A stretch of DNA of 64,000 bases. Origin: Mucilaginibacter sp. GTDB taxonomy: Bacteria > Bacteroidota > Bacteroidia > Sphingobacteriales > Sphingobacteriaceae. Shown one piece after another: positions 54,007-62,892 of this stretch. The stretch is taken from assembly GCF_028288225.1 (NCBI RefSeq), contig NZ_JAQBOC010000017.1, positions 186,001 to 250,000 of the forward strand, written 5' to 3'. The notes beneath the pieces are model-generated. The model made no database searches, was not told the DNA's origin, and worked only from the letters and a program-made list of their open reading frames with translations. Position numbers and translations under genes: made by a program. Numbering within the stretch: position 1 is the first letter of the stretch; each line of letters opens with the position of its first letter.

Positions 54007-55464
54007 ATGAGGCCGGGCTTTTTTCTATTACTACTTTTTATAATGCATTTCCCGCTTACGGGCTTTACCAAAAGCAATCCGGAAGGAGGAGGAAATGTAG
54101 TGATCATCAGCGCCGGCAAGTCTGCTACGTTACATGCCACAACCAACGGAGCTGTTGCTTACCAGTGGTATAAGGATGGAATACCTGTAAAGCTCGCCCT
54201 CCAAAAAGATCTTGTAGTCAGGGAAGCAGGGAAATATACCGTTGTAGGGTTTAACCAGGAATCCTGTCCTTCAGAAATGTCAGACCCCATAGAGGTGAAA
54301 TTTTCAAATAATGCAAAACATGACCTTTGGATTACCGCAGAAGATAATTCAAGGTCATATGGTTCGGATAATCCGGCTTTTACTTTTAAGTTCGAGGGTT
54401 TTGTTAATGGAGATGATCAAAGCGTTTTAACAAGCATACCTATGGCTACAACCCAGGCAACCAAAAAATCCGGTGCCGGAAAGTATGCAATTGTAACAAC
54501 CGGGGCTACAGCCGGCAAATATAATATCCATTTCAAAAGCGGATATTTAACAATTACCCAAGCACCGCTAACTGTTACCGCAAAAGATGATACAAAGTTT
54601 AAGGATGGGCAGCCTTATAAACCAGGCAAAGGGGTTGAATTCTCAGGCTTTTTAAATAATGATACTCCAGATTCATTAAAAGGGAATCTAATATATTCAG
54701 GAAATGCGATAGGCGCGATCAATCCCGGAGACTATAAGATTTTGCCCGAAGGGTTAAGCTCAGCCAATTACCAGGTCAATTATATACCGGGTGAATTAAC
54801 TATTTCTGATCAAAGTGTTGACCTTGGAGTCCGGACTTATGCTGAAACCAAGAGTGTTGGCGTTGGTGAAATTTTTACTTATTACATAAGCGCCACCAAT
54901 AAAACCTCAAAAGCAACCAGTGTACAATTAACGGATATATTACCACAGGATATTGATTTTGTTAAAATTACCAGTTCAACCTTTGGCAATGCCAGCTATG
55001 ACAGAAGCAATAATACACTGACCTGGCTAATCGGGGATTTTGCCGCTAACGAAAAAGCGGTGCTGGAATTACAAGTCAGGTCGCTTAAACCAGGCGATAT
55101 TAAAAATTCGGTCACAATAAGTTCAGCGGAAAAAGATAGCAATCCGGCCGATAATATAGCCGTCGACTACAAAAAAATTAACAGCCTGAAAATTCCGAAC
55201 ATATTTACTCCAAATGGAGATGGGGTGAATGAGGCCTTTGTAATTCCAGGTTTGGAGAGTTACCACGATAACGAAATCACCATTTTTAACCGGGCAGGGA
55301 ACAGCATATATCAAAAAAAATCGTATCAAAACGACTGGGATGGTTCAAACTTGAGCGATGGAACTTATTTCTACATCCTGAAAGTCAAAATTGGCGATGA
55401 CAAGACGGATGTGTATAAAGGTTATGTAACCCTCCTGCGATCAAACATTAATCACCTTAATTAA
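54007..55464 (+). CDS. T9SS type B-sorted protein with Ig, MBG and DUF11 domains
   Basis: I start at the ATG at 54007 (a TTG just before is less likely). The 485 residues run: signal peptide (MRPGFFLLLLFIMHFPLTGF), Ig-like (AVAYQWYKDGIPVKLA), two MBG domains (ITAEDNSRSYGSDNPAFTFK; VTAKDDTKFKDGQPY), a DUF11 repeat (SVGVGEIFTYYISATNK), and a C-terminal gliding-motility-type CHU_C/T9SS type B domain (IPNIFTPNGDGVNEAFVIPG to GTYFYILKVKIGDDKTDVYK). Proteins of type B depend on a PorP/SprF partner, and one follows 17 bp downstream. Confidence 0.9.
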   Translation: MRPGFFLLLLFIMHFPLTGFTKSNPEGGGNVVIISAGKSATLHATTNGAVAYQWYKDGIPVKLALQKDLVVREAGKYTVVGFNQESCPSEMSDPIEVKFSNNAKHDLWITAEDNSRSYGSDNPAFTFKFEGFVNGDDQSVLTSIPMATTQATKKSGAGKYAIVTTGATAGKYNIHFKSGYLTITQAPLTVTAKDDTKFKDGQPYKPGKGVEFSGFLNNDTPDSLKGNLIYSGNAIGAINPGDYKILPEGLSSANYQVNYIPGELTISDQSVDLGVRTYAETKSVGVGEIFTYYISATNKTSKATSVQLTDILPQDIDFVKITSSTFGNASYDRSNNTLTWLIGDFAANEKAVLELQVRSLKPGDIKNSVTISSAEKDSNPADNIAVDYKKINSLKIPNIFTPNGDGVNEAFVIPGLESYHDNEITIFNRAGNSIYQKKSYQNDWDGSNLSDGTYFYILKVKIGDDKTDVYKGYVTLLRSNINHLN

Positions 55465-55480
55465 TTATTAACACCTGATT

Positions 55481-56449
55481 ATGAAAAATTTATTTTTTAT
55501 AATATGTCTCTTAGCTATGGGACATACGGTTCTTTCACAACCGGCTTCACAAAACAACAAGTATATATTTAATGGATTATATATAAACCCGGCTTATTCG
55601 GGCTATAAACAGGATTTATATGTTCAATCATTCTATAAATCTCAATGGACTGGCTTCAGCGGGGCACCCACCAGCTATTCCTTGGCAGCCGATGGCCTGA
55701 TCGTAAATTCAAAAGTTGGCCTGGGCCTGGTATTTTCCAGTGATAATATTGGTGCCCAAAGTAATCTTTCCGGTTATGGCAGCTATGCCTATCACCTCCA
55801 GATGGATGCAGATGAAAATTCCATATTATCTTTCGGCTTAGGTTTAGGATTTGTTCAGAACGGCCTTGACGGGACAAAGCTAAATGCTGTTGAAAACGGT
55901 GACAGCAATGTCCCGGTAAATTTTCAAAGTATATTATTGCCTGATTCAAAGGCTGGTATTATGTACAGCAATGAAAAAATTTACGCGGGGATCTCCATGG
56001 ACAATATGATTGCGCATTATTTTAAAAAAGATAACTCTATAAATGCAATTGTTCCGAAACCCCGGTATTATTTAACAGGCGGCGGGTTAATGACGCTGAA
56101 TGATGACATGAAATTAAGGCCTTCATTTCTACTGACTGATACACAGGACGGACTTAAGAGCCTTGATTTGAATCTGTTTGTTCTGCTTGGTGACCGTTTA
56201 TGGATAGGAGGCACATACCAGACTGATGTTACTCATTCCTTTTCTAATTCAAACATTGCCTCACAAAACACAAATGCAGTGGCGGCAATGGTAGAAATAG
56301 TTGTTAATGACAAGATCAGGCTGGGTTATTCTTTCGATTATTCCATGTCAGCTTTGGGTAACAACAATTACGGCTCTCATGAGATCTCTATAGGTTTATA
56401 TTTTAGATCTAAAAAATCGTCCTTAACCAGTAACAATCGCTATTTCTGA
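55481..56449 (+). CDS. PorP/SprF family type IX secretion membrane protein
   Basis: The 322-residue protein has a signal peptide (MKNLFFIICLLAMGHTVLSQ), the family opening NKYIFNGLYINPAYSGYKQD, LYVQSFYKSQWTGFSGAPTS, and a beta-barrel tail that ends DYSMSALGNNNYGSHEISIG and LYFRSKKS. PorP/SprF outer-membrane proteins receive T9SS type B clients such as the CHU_C protein just upstream. This cassette is a standard client-partner pair. The full T9SS core (GldK-N, SprA) is not in the window and must be encoded elsewhere. Confidence 0.92.
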   Translation: MKNLFFIICLLAMGHTVLSQPASQNNKYIFNGLYINPAYSGYKQDLYVQSFYKSQWTGFSGAPTSYSLAADGLIVNSKVGLGLVFSSDNIGAQSNLSGYGSYAYHLQMDADENSILSFGLGLGFVQNGLDGTKLNAVENGDSNVPVNFQSILLPDSKAGIMYSNEKIYAGISMDNMIAHYFKKDNSINAIVPKPRYYLTGGGLMTLNDDMKLRPSFLLTDTQDGLKSLDLNLFVLLGDRLWIGGTYQTDVTHSFSNSNIASQNTNAVAAMVEIVVNDKIRLGYSFDYSMSALGNNNYGSHEISIGLYFRSKKSSLTSNNRYF

Positions 56450-56856
56450 TCATTACCGGGATCAAATGCTATTCGTCCCGGCTATGCAGTCTTTCTAGGG
56501 ATTGTTATTTATGATGGTGGTCAAAATAGCACTTATTAACACTGCCACCACGGACAGCCAAATACGGAAGAAGTCAGGTCTGTCAATTGGGTATGGAATA
56601 AATAGCCTTACGTGTGAAAAGCTTGTGGATTTATGCCGTGCGAGCCTTAACCGCCCTGGCTTCGTGGGCCACCTTTGCCGTTACAGATGATCCGCTTAAA
56701 TTAACTACAATAATTTATTCCGTTATTCATAATTCCTATATTTGCATAATAAGATTTGCAATCAGTCTGTATATAAAAAAATGGTAAGTATTTCGGTGAG
56801 TAAGAAATTAAGCCATTATAAAATATTGAATATCAGCACAATACAAGGGTAATACA

Positions 56857-56906
56857 AATCCTTCCGGCTCCACCCGAAGGGATAATCATCTGATTATCCC
56901 TTTTTT
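56857..56906 (+). repeat. Right attachment site (attR): copy of tmRNA end and terminator
   Basis: Copy of the left att repeat, with one mismatch (T at 56862) and an identical 44-base tail, including the hairpin with GGGATAATCA and TGATTATCCC arms. The DNA on both sides is otherwise unrelated to tmRNA, so it is not a second ssrA gene. Confidence 0.85.
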
Positions 56907-56945
56907 CATAAACGGCACAAAGAGGAGATAAAATATGTTTTGACA

Positions 56946-56967
56946 TTTATATGTTTAAACATATAAA
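56946..56967. promoter_or_regulatory. 22-bp perfect palindrome before the LLM gene
   Basis: Half-site TTTATATGTTT with its exact complement, 62 bases before the LLM start and near a TAATTTTA box (about 56976). Such TATG...CATA operators are used by MarR or HxlR-type regulators. No regulator gene adjoins it. Confidence 0.5.
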
Positions 56968-57029
56968 AAATACAGCCTAATTTTACATCGGCGGGATACC
57001 TGTCATTTTTATGCTTTAAACTTTGAGCT

Positions 57030-58052
57030 ATGGAAATCGGAATCGACAGTTTTGCGGCGACAGGCAGTCTGGAAAGTGCACTGGATGCACAGGGTAACAT
57101 AAAGGCCATGGAAGACCTGCTGGCCAGGATAGTGTGGGCCGACCAGGTGGGCCTTGACGTTTTTGGTATTGGTGAGCATCACCGGAAAGAATTTTTAGAC
57201 TCCGCTACCGCGGTGATCCTCGCGGCGGCGGCGGCCCGTACCAAACGCATCCGGCTGACCAGCGCGGTAGCGGTACTAAGCGCCGCCGATCCGGTAAGAC
57301 TGTTCCAGAATTTCGCGACGCTGGATATCATTTCCAAAGGACGTGCGGAAATGGTGGTTGGCCGCGGCTCGTCCGTTGAGGCTTTCCCCCTATTTGGGTT
57401 TAACCTGCAGGAATACGATCCTTTATTTGAGGAGAAGATCAACCTGCTGTTAAAGATCAGGGATAATGAAGTGGTGAACTGGTCCGGACGTTTCCGCGCC
57501 GCTTTGAACAACCAGGCCATTTATCCCCGTCCGGTACAGGAAAAAATGCCGGTATGGCTGGGTGTAGGTGGCACGCCGGCATCCTTTGTCCGTGCAGGCT
57601 CACTGGGCGTGCCGCTGATGGTCGCGGTGATCGGGGGCGATACGGAACGTTTCAGGCCGCTGGTGGATCTATACCGGCGGGCTGGCCGGGAGGCAGGTTT
57701 CGCGCCGGAAGCGCTTAAGGTGGGGCTTCATTCCCTTGGCTATGTGGCCGGCACGACAGAAGAGGCGGCAGAAGCATACTATCCGGGTTATTTTAAGATA
57801 TTTACCAAATTTGGCCGGGAACGCGGCTGGCCGCCGGTGACACGGGCTGGCTTTGACGCGCAACGGGGGCCGAAAGGTGCTTACCTGATCGGTTCGCCTG
57901 AGGTGGTGGCTGAAAAAATCCTGCGCCACAGTGAAGCACTGGGCGGCATATCAAGGGTCACTTTCCAGATGGATAACGCGGGGCTTTCACACGAGCAACT
58001 ATTAAAATCCACCGAACTGATAGGCCAAAAGATTAAACCGCTATTGCAATAA
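57030..58052 (+). CDS. LLM class flavin-dependent oxidoreductase
   Basis: The 340-residue protein is luciferase-like monooxygenase family: EIGIDSFAATGSLESAL, VFGIGEHHRKEFLDSAT, RIRLTSAVAVLSAADPVRLF, GRAEMVVGRGSSVEAFPLFG, MPVWLGVGGTPASFVRAG. Most members use FMN and oxidise small organic compounds. The substrate is unknown. Base composition is visibly more GC-rich than the DNA to the left. The leader includes the palindrome at 56946-56967. Confidence 0.92.
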   Translation: MEIGIDSFAATGSLESALDAQGNIKAMEDLLARIVWADQVGLDVFGIGEHHRKEFLDSATAVILAAAAARTKRIRLTSAVAVLSAADPVRLFQNFATLDIISKGRAEMVVGRGSSVEAFPLFGFNLQEYDPLFEEKINLLLKIRDNEVVNWSGRFRAALNNQAIYPRPVQEKMPVWLGVGGTPASFVRAGSLGVPLMVAVIGGDTERFRPLVDLYRRAGREAGFAPEALKVGLHSLGYVAGTTEEAAEAYYPGYFKIFTKFGRERGWPPVTRAGFDAQRGPKGAYLIGSPEVVAEKILRHSEALGGISRVTFQMDNAGLSHEQLLKSTELIGQKIKPLLQ

Positions 58053-58370
58053 AGCGCTAATACTGGCCTCTGCACACCAATCAAACAGATCAGCCCTGTC
58101 ACAAAAGTATTGGCGTTATTTTAAAGGAGCTGATATCGATATTTTTCGGTGTGTTTATCTCCATTGGGAACCATTGACCTTTTTGATCATTTTCCAGAAT
58201 TTCATTTTGGATATCTAATCCAGTGTAAAGCTAATCTTCGCGAAGTATAAGAAACGCTTGTTAAAACAGTCTAAGCAGGCATGAGCAATGCTATGCATAC
58301 AAAGCATTCAGACAGGGCTTATCTATTTAGCAGTTTAGCGTTTGAAAAAGTTTCACCATAAATTCAATTT

Positions 58371-58398
58371 CTTGCATATATTAATTAATATATGCAAG
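58371..58398. repeat. 28-bp perfect palindrome
   Basis: Half-site CTTGCATATATTAA with its exact complement. It has AT-rich centre and GC-rich ends. Position: 160 bp before the 79-residue gene. A dimeric regulator's operator is the likeliest role. Confidence 0.65.
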
Positions 58399-58524
58399 AT
58401 TAGTTTTAAGGCCAAACCTGTTGTTACAGGGCGCCAGGTTGCCTGCGTCCTGGTTTAACCGGATGAAAGTATACGAGAATGAGCACGATCAATTGACAAC
58501 GTTCAGCCTTGCGTACAAATCTGC

Positions 58525-58554
58525 TTTAAGAACTGCATTTATCGTTTATCTTAG
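58525..58554 (+). promoter_or_regulatory. Promoter (TTTA-N18-TATCTTAG) of a leaderless-looking gene
   Basis: TTTA at 58525-58528 and TATCTTAG at 58547-58554 with the 18-base spacing used elsewhere in the window. The box ends four bases before the ATG at 58559. Both boxes differ from consensus by one base. Confidence 0.5.
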
Positions 58555-58558
58555 CGCC

Positions 58559-58798
58559 ATGACCAATAATTTTAAAATTGACTTTGAAGGCAGCGATTTC
58601 GAGTTTTTTTCCATGAACAGGTGGAAGCTGCAGCTATACCAGGTATACGTCATGTACGAAGGTAAAAGGAAACGTTTTCACATGCAGCTTAATGAGGAGG
58701 GGAAATTTTATATTACAGATAAACAAACCTGCCCCCAGATCTACCTGCACCTGGAAGATACGCTGGGCGATGCGATTTTGAAACTTGGGCGATCCTGA
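58559..58798 (+). CDS. Small hypothetical protein
   Basis: From the ATG at 58559, 79 residues: MTNNFKIDFEGSDFEFFSMN, RWKLQLYQVYVMYEGKRKRF, HMQLNEEGKFYITDKQTCPQ, IYLHLEDTLGDAILKLGRS. Soluble alpha/beta character, no signal, no TM. I remember similar small proteins in Mucilaginibacter-like genomes but no function. The start is set by the promoter just upstream. Confidence 0.6.
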   Translation: MTNNFKIDFEGSDFEFFSMNRWKLQLYQVYVMYEGKRKRFHMQLNEEGKFYITDKQTCPQIYLHLEDTLGDAILKLGRS

Positions 58799-59105
58799 TG
58801 CTTGTATAACCTCATTAAATGTTTCGGCTGCGGGAAAGAAGGCGGCCCGGCAGAATTCCAGCTATGGATAGCAAATAAGGTAAAATGACTTCATTGAGCG
58901 ATTCCTGGCGAAATCAATACACCACGTCTTTGCCAGCGGCTCTCTAAATTACCGTATCACTGGTGCGGAATTTATATTAAGCCATAGCTAAATTATATGC
59001 CGCTTGCCGTCCTGGCTTTGCCTTTAATTTATTAAAAGAGATCATATCCAACGCCTTAACCGTTGCATATGATCTGAACAAATCTTTCAGTATTGTATGA
59101 GAACA
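58799..59105. other. Gene-free stretch before the M1 gene's 3' end
   Basis: About 305 bp. Holds no convincing frame. Confidence 0.4.
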
Positions 59106-61598
59106 CTATGCTTTGACTTTATTTATCTCTTTAATTGCGTCCTCCGCCAGGTTAACAGATGCATTGTCATTAAGTTTCTTCCGGGCATCTTCGATTTGTT
59201 GTAAGGCAGCGATGAGCTTGGGCGCAATATTATACCTTTTGAAACTGATGGCAAGGTCCCTGATGGCAATAATGCCTTGCTGTACGTATGCTTTATTGTC
59301 CAACCGGCCGATCATTTGGGTGAACGGACCTTGGGTAAGGTTAAATTTTACCTGCGTAGAACCTTTATTGAAAGCATTGATCACGTAGGGCCATTCCTTG
59401 TCCGACCCACTGGCAGCATACACATTAATAATGGCCTGCCCCAGCTGTCCTTTGTCATCTGCTTCCATGCTTTTGGCAATTTTGAATGCATCCGCGGGCG
59501 CAATATTGTTAAAAGCAATAAGTGCGGCACCTTTGACCGTATAGGAAGGGCTGGACAGCGACGCTTTGTAAATAGCAGCATATGCCTGGGATTTGGTTTT
59601 GCCCAATACGCTGATGGCGGCGCCGCGAACAGGGTAATTTGCGTCCTGGGTTGCCAGGTCGGTTATGATGGGCAGGGCGGCGTTGGCAACTGCCGCACTG
59701 TCCATTTTAAGCGCCTTGATTGCTTTGATCCGCATGCCATGGTACTTGTCTTTTAATGCCGATAGCACAATGCTTAGTCCCTGCTCAGAAGTTTCCTGGC
59801 TGGTGGCTGCGTTCAGTGCCTCCAGCCTGTCCAGGTAAAGCGGTGCATGGCGATATTGGTAGCTAAATTCTTGAATGGTCTTATGGTCAGCCTTTTTTGT
59901 GATCAGCATCTTGTCAGCATCAACATTCACCAAGTCAGGCTTTGCGGGAAGTTTAAACGTGAGTGTATCAGTTTTTTGCGTAAGCCAAACCTGTTTCCGC
60001 GTGGTTTTTCCGCCGGCATAGATGTCTATAGCAACGGGCAGGCGGAATACCTGGCCGTCTTGCTTTTGACTGATAAAAATCGTTTCCTGGTGATCGGCTT
60101 CGCTCCATTGATAAGCAATATCTAGTAGCGGGTGGCCTGCACCGTAATACCACTGGTTAAAGAACCAGTTCATATCCTTCCCTGAGATCTCTTCCATGGC
60201 CAGTCTCAGGTCCTGCACCTCGGCATTTTTAAAGGCATGCGTTTTCAGGTAAAGGCCTAGTCCTTTAAAAAATGCATCGTCCCCCAGGTAGCTGCGCATC
60301 ATATTCAAGACAAGGCCGCCCTTGTCGTAAATATTTGAGCCGTTAACACCTTCCTGGTCTGTATATACAAAAGGCGTTAGCGCCTGCTTATAGGCGGAGG
60401 CATTGTTCAGGTAGGCCTGTAGTTCATCGTACCGTTTAGCATCGCCATCGTCTTTTCCATATTTTTTTTCGTTCCAGTATTTCTCGCCAAAAACTGCAAA
60501 AGATTCGTTAAGCGTTTCGTTGCTCCAGCTTTCGCAGGTCACCAAATCGCCAAACCATTGGTGAAAAAGCTCGTGTGCTATCGTCGTTCCGCCCGAACCG
60601 TTCGGATCGTCAATGAGGTCCCATGGCGTTTTCTGCACGTAATCGCCATGCAAGGTGGCCGAACTGTTTTCCATAGCACCAAGGGGGTAATCGCGGACAA
60701 CTACCTGTGCGTATTTCTCCCATGGAAAATCCACGCCCAGCGCCTTCGAGAAAAGCTCCATCATTTCAGGCGTTTGCCCGAAAACCTGTCTAGCATAAGG
60801 GGCATAAGCCGGCTCCATGTAATAAGAAACTTCTTTGTTACGCCATTTATCTTTATAGATCTTAAAATCGCCTATCGCCATCATAAACAGGTAAGGGCAA
60901 TGCGGCAGCGACTGTTTCCAGGTGTCGGTGCGCGTACCGTCAGCATTGTTCTTCTGGCTGATGAGCAGGCCGTTTGATAAGGTGGTATATTTTGCAGGCA
61001 CCGTCATGCTCAGCTGCTCAGTTGTTTTTTGATCGGGCTTGTCGATCGTTGGGAACCAGCAGGACGAACTTTCGGCCTCGCCCTGTGTCCAGATCTGCGT
61101 TGGCTTTCCGGCTTCTTTACCAGTAGGATTTACAAAGTATAAACCTTTTCCGTCGTACTTAAAGCCCGGTTTACTGTGCACGTCATCAGGCTTGGCAGTA
61201 TACTCGATATACAGCGTATAATGTTCGTTTTGCTTGTAGGTCCTGTTCAATTGGACTGCTATTGAAAGGCTGTCTTCGTAACGGTATTTAAGCGGGACTA
61301 TCTTTCCGTTTTCCATAATGCCGATGGTTTTGATATCCATCCACTTGGCATCAAGCCTTACGGAATCTACCGGGTAAAAATGCGGCTTCAGGGTCACCCA
61401 CTCTTTTCCGTTCAAATAGGACCGCTGGTAATCGAACCTGACGTCAAGCCGGGTGTCTATCAAATCATTGATCTTCGGGGCGCTTGCATGGTAATACGGA
61501 ATATTTGCAGGGTGAAGATTCAGCTGAGCCGTTGCAGATTGAAAAACAGCGCACGTAAATGCCAGGCTGCAAAGTAGAGATGTATATATTTTTTTCAT
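59106..61598 (-). CDS. M1 family aminopeptidase, exported
   Basis: The 830-residue protein has a signal peptide (LLCSLAFTCAVFQSATAQ), an N-terminal beta domain, GAMEN exopeptidase motif (YPLGAMENSSATLHG), zinc site HELFHQ with the third ligand Glu in NETLNESFAVFGE (around residues 334-357), and a C-terminal HEAT-like array (about 570-820). Aminopeptidase N-type enzymes remove N-terminal amino acids; the signal peptide places this one in the periplasm or outside. It stands alone on the minus strand. Confidence 0.93.
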   Translation of the reverse strand: MKKIYTSLLCSLAFTCAVFQSATAQLNLHPANIPYYHASAPKINDLIDTRLDVRFDYQRSYLNGKEWVTLKPHFYPVDSVRLDAKWMDIKTIGIMENGKIVPLKYRYEDSLSIAVQLNRTYKQNEHYTLYIEYTAKPDDVHSKPGFKYDGKGLYFVNPTGKEAGKPTQIWTQGEAESSSCWFPTIDKPDQKTTEQLSMTVPAKYTTLSNGLLISQKNNADGTRTDTWKQSLPHCPYLFMMAIGDFKIYKDKWRNKEVSYYMEPAYAPYARQVFGQTPEMMELFSKALGVDFPWEKYAQVVVRDYPLGAMENSSATLHGDYVQKTPWDLIDDPNGSGGTTIAHELFHQWFGDLVTCESWSNETLNESFAVFGEKYWNEKKYGKDDGDAKRYDELQAYLNNASAYKQALTPFVYTDQEGVNGSNIYDKGGLVLNMMRSYLGDDAFFKGLGLYLKTHAFKNAEVQDLRLAMEEISGKDMNWFFNQWYYGAGHPLLDIAYQWSEADHQETIFISQKQDGQVFRLPVAIDIYAGGKTTRKQVWLTQKTDTLTFKLPAKPDLVNVDADKMLITKKADHKTIQEFSYQYRHAPLYLDRLEALNAATSQETSEQGLSIVLSALKDKYHGMRIKAIKALKMDSAAVANAALPIITDLATQDANYPVRGAAISVLGKTKSQAYAAIYKASLSSPSYTVKGAALIAFNNIAPADAFKIAKSMEADDKGQLGQAIINVYAASGSDKEWPYVINAFNKGSTQVKFNLTQGPFTQMIGRLDNKAYVQQGIIAIRDLAISFKRYNIAPKLIAALQQIEDARKKLNDNASVNLAEDAIKEINKVKA

Positions 61599-61834
61599 TA
61601 AATCAATTAGTGTCGCCGGAGCGCAAAGCTAAACACCTGCAATGAAATTTGATGTAATTTTTACGATACAAAATCCCCGGCTTATTCCGGTTTTTCCGCC
61701 GAGCCGGATATCCAGCCGGTCACCTGGAAAAAGGCAATTTTCAACAGTGTTTTCAATTCCGTTTGTCCCGTATTGAACATAGACAACGGGATATTCCACC
61801 GGTCTAACAGGCGGCTTGCCGTGTATTCCGGTTG

Positions 61835-62326
61835 TTACTTTCCCGCATGCAAGCTGGCAATACGGTACAGCTGCCATTTATTATCTTTATACCGCCAAAA
61901 GGCCACAAATCTGCCCGGTCCGGATGGTGTTTCGCTTTCCTGGTGATTAATAAATTTGTGATAACCTATTTCTATGGCGCCGAATCCAGCTATTGAATAT
62001 ACCTCTATGCTTCCCTTCACCAGCACCCTGCTCACCTTACCGCAAATATTTTCCTTTATCGCAGCTAAAAGATCTTTTTTCGAGGTCATCAGGCCGCCTT
62101 CGTCATGATAAAACTCTATACTATCGGCAAAGATAGCGGCCTGGGTATACATGTCACAGTTATTATAGGCGTTAAAATAGACGCTATCCATATGGACAAT
62201 AGTATTATACAATTCCTGCGACTGGGGTTTATAAGTAATGGTTTCCTGGCTTTGAGCCGATGCAGTGACCGAAATAAAAAGGCTAATAGCTAAAGCAATA
62301 AGTGCTGATAATTTAATTTTTTTCAT
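61835..62326 (-). CDS. Exported NTF2-like (SnoaL/DUF4440-type) protein
   Basis: The 163-residue protein has a signal peptide (LSALIALAISLFISVTASAQ) and an NTF2-like cone domain: YNTIVHMDSVYFNAYNNCDM, EFYHDEGGLMTSKKDLLAAI and GRFVAFWRYKDNKWQLYRIA. Such domains host varied enzymes or binding roles, and no ligand is evident. It lies 237 bp upstream of the M1 aminopeptidase in the same direction and may form an operon with it. Confidence 0.88.
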   Translation of the reverse strand: MKKIKLSALIALAISLFISVTASAQSQETITYKPQSQELYNTIVHMDSVYFNAYNNCDMYTQAAIFADSIEFYHDEGGLMTSKKDLLAAIKENICGKVSRVLVKGSIEVYSIAGFGAIEIGYHKFINHQESETPSGPGRFVAFWRYKDNKWQLYRIASLHAGK

Positions 62327-62892
62327 GATTTAATTTTATTAAGAATGCGCTTACCAGTTCTATGCCACTTACATAATAAACTAATAATCAGCAATTTAAA
62401 TTTATACAAAATTATAGCGTTCGCTAATGATACAACTTTTTGTTTGCTTTCGATACTATTCAGTTAATAAGAAAGCTTACTTTTTACCCTTTCTACGTTG
62501 CCGGCGTTGGGATCGATATTAATGGCTCGGGCTGCGCCTTGTGCCGCTTGCTCCTCCCCTGTTATATTCATATTGTTACAATGATTAAGCGGTATGTTTT
62601 ATACTTTGTAACCTGTAAATCTATCCTAATATGTCATTGAAGATTAAGATATTATGCAGTGGCGTAGCTCCGTAGGAAAAGTATGGTATGCAAGGTTGCG
62701 TAGGGACTATTACGAGTATTTTACAGATAGCGGTTTTCACCCTATTGATACTGCAATTAGACTAAGACCTATCACAAAGTTCATCATCGAAAAGCATATC
62801 TTAAGTAACAAGAACTAAATCTGCCCGGTTGGTGCGCTCAAAATCCCTATTGAGAAGAATCCACCAAATCGTTGACGCACTAAATGTTGACC
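62327..62892. other. Stretch with a possible small gene
   Basis: About 565 bp. A 54-codon frame (62654-62818) is the only plausible gene. The rest shows nothing that I can name. Confidence 0.4.
62654..62818 (+). CDS. Possible 54-residue protein
   Basis: ATG at 62654 to TAA at 62818: MQWRSSVGKVWYARLRRDYY, EYFTDSGFHPIDTAIRLRPI, TKFIIEKHILSNKN. The composition looks like a real basic protein, maybe a fragment of an integrase or transposase-like DNA-binding domain. I found no match to a family I know. Confidence 0.3.
   Translation: MQWRSSVGKVWYARLRRDYYEYFTDSGFHPIDTAIRLRPITKFIIEKHILSNKN

Larger units (their letters stand above)
24319..56906. mobile_element. Genomic island of about 32.5 kb integrated at the tmRNA 3' end
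   Basis: The left boundary is the tmRNA 3' end plus terminator (24319-24368); the right boundary is an almost perfect copy (56857-56906). A large serine recombinase is the first gene inside on the left. Inside are mobility relics (RteC, IS3 orfA, a tyrosine recombinase remnant) at 26-32 kb and surface cargo at 32-56 kb. The genes outside on both sides are housekeeping-like. The island looks composite. It may no longer move, since only the recombinase is intact. Confidence 0.8.
56450..57029. other. Right end of island and intergenic region
   Basis: About 580 bp with the right att copy, then the 22-bp palindrome before the LLM gene. A frame at 56502-56690 is not convincing. No gene is placed here. 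Confidence 0.4.
58053..58558. other. Intergenic region with a 28-bp palindrome
   Basis: About 500 bp between LLM and the next real start. It holds the perfect palindrome at 58371-58398 and the promoter 58525-58554. A reading frame reaching left to 58421 runs across the palindrome edge and is not used. Confidence 0.5.

Noticed and set aside
53979-54173. Frame between the two secreted proteins
   Set aside because: Overlaps the signal peptide and Ig domain of the CHU_C protein in a different frame.
56502-56690. 62-codon frame near the right att site
   Set aside because: No homology that I recognise and no promoter; perhaps a relic, but not supportable.
61629-61877. Minus-strand frame downstream of the NTF2-like gene
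   Set aside because: It overlaps the conserved NTF2 domain end in another frame and shows no domain.
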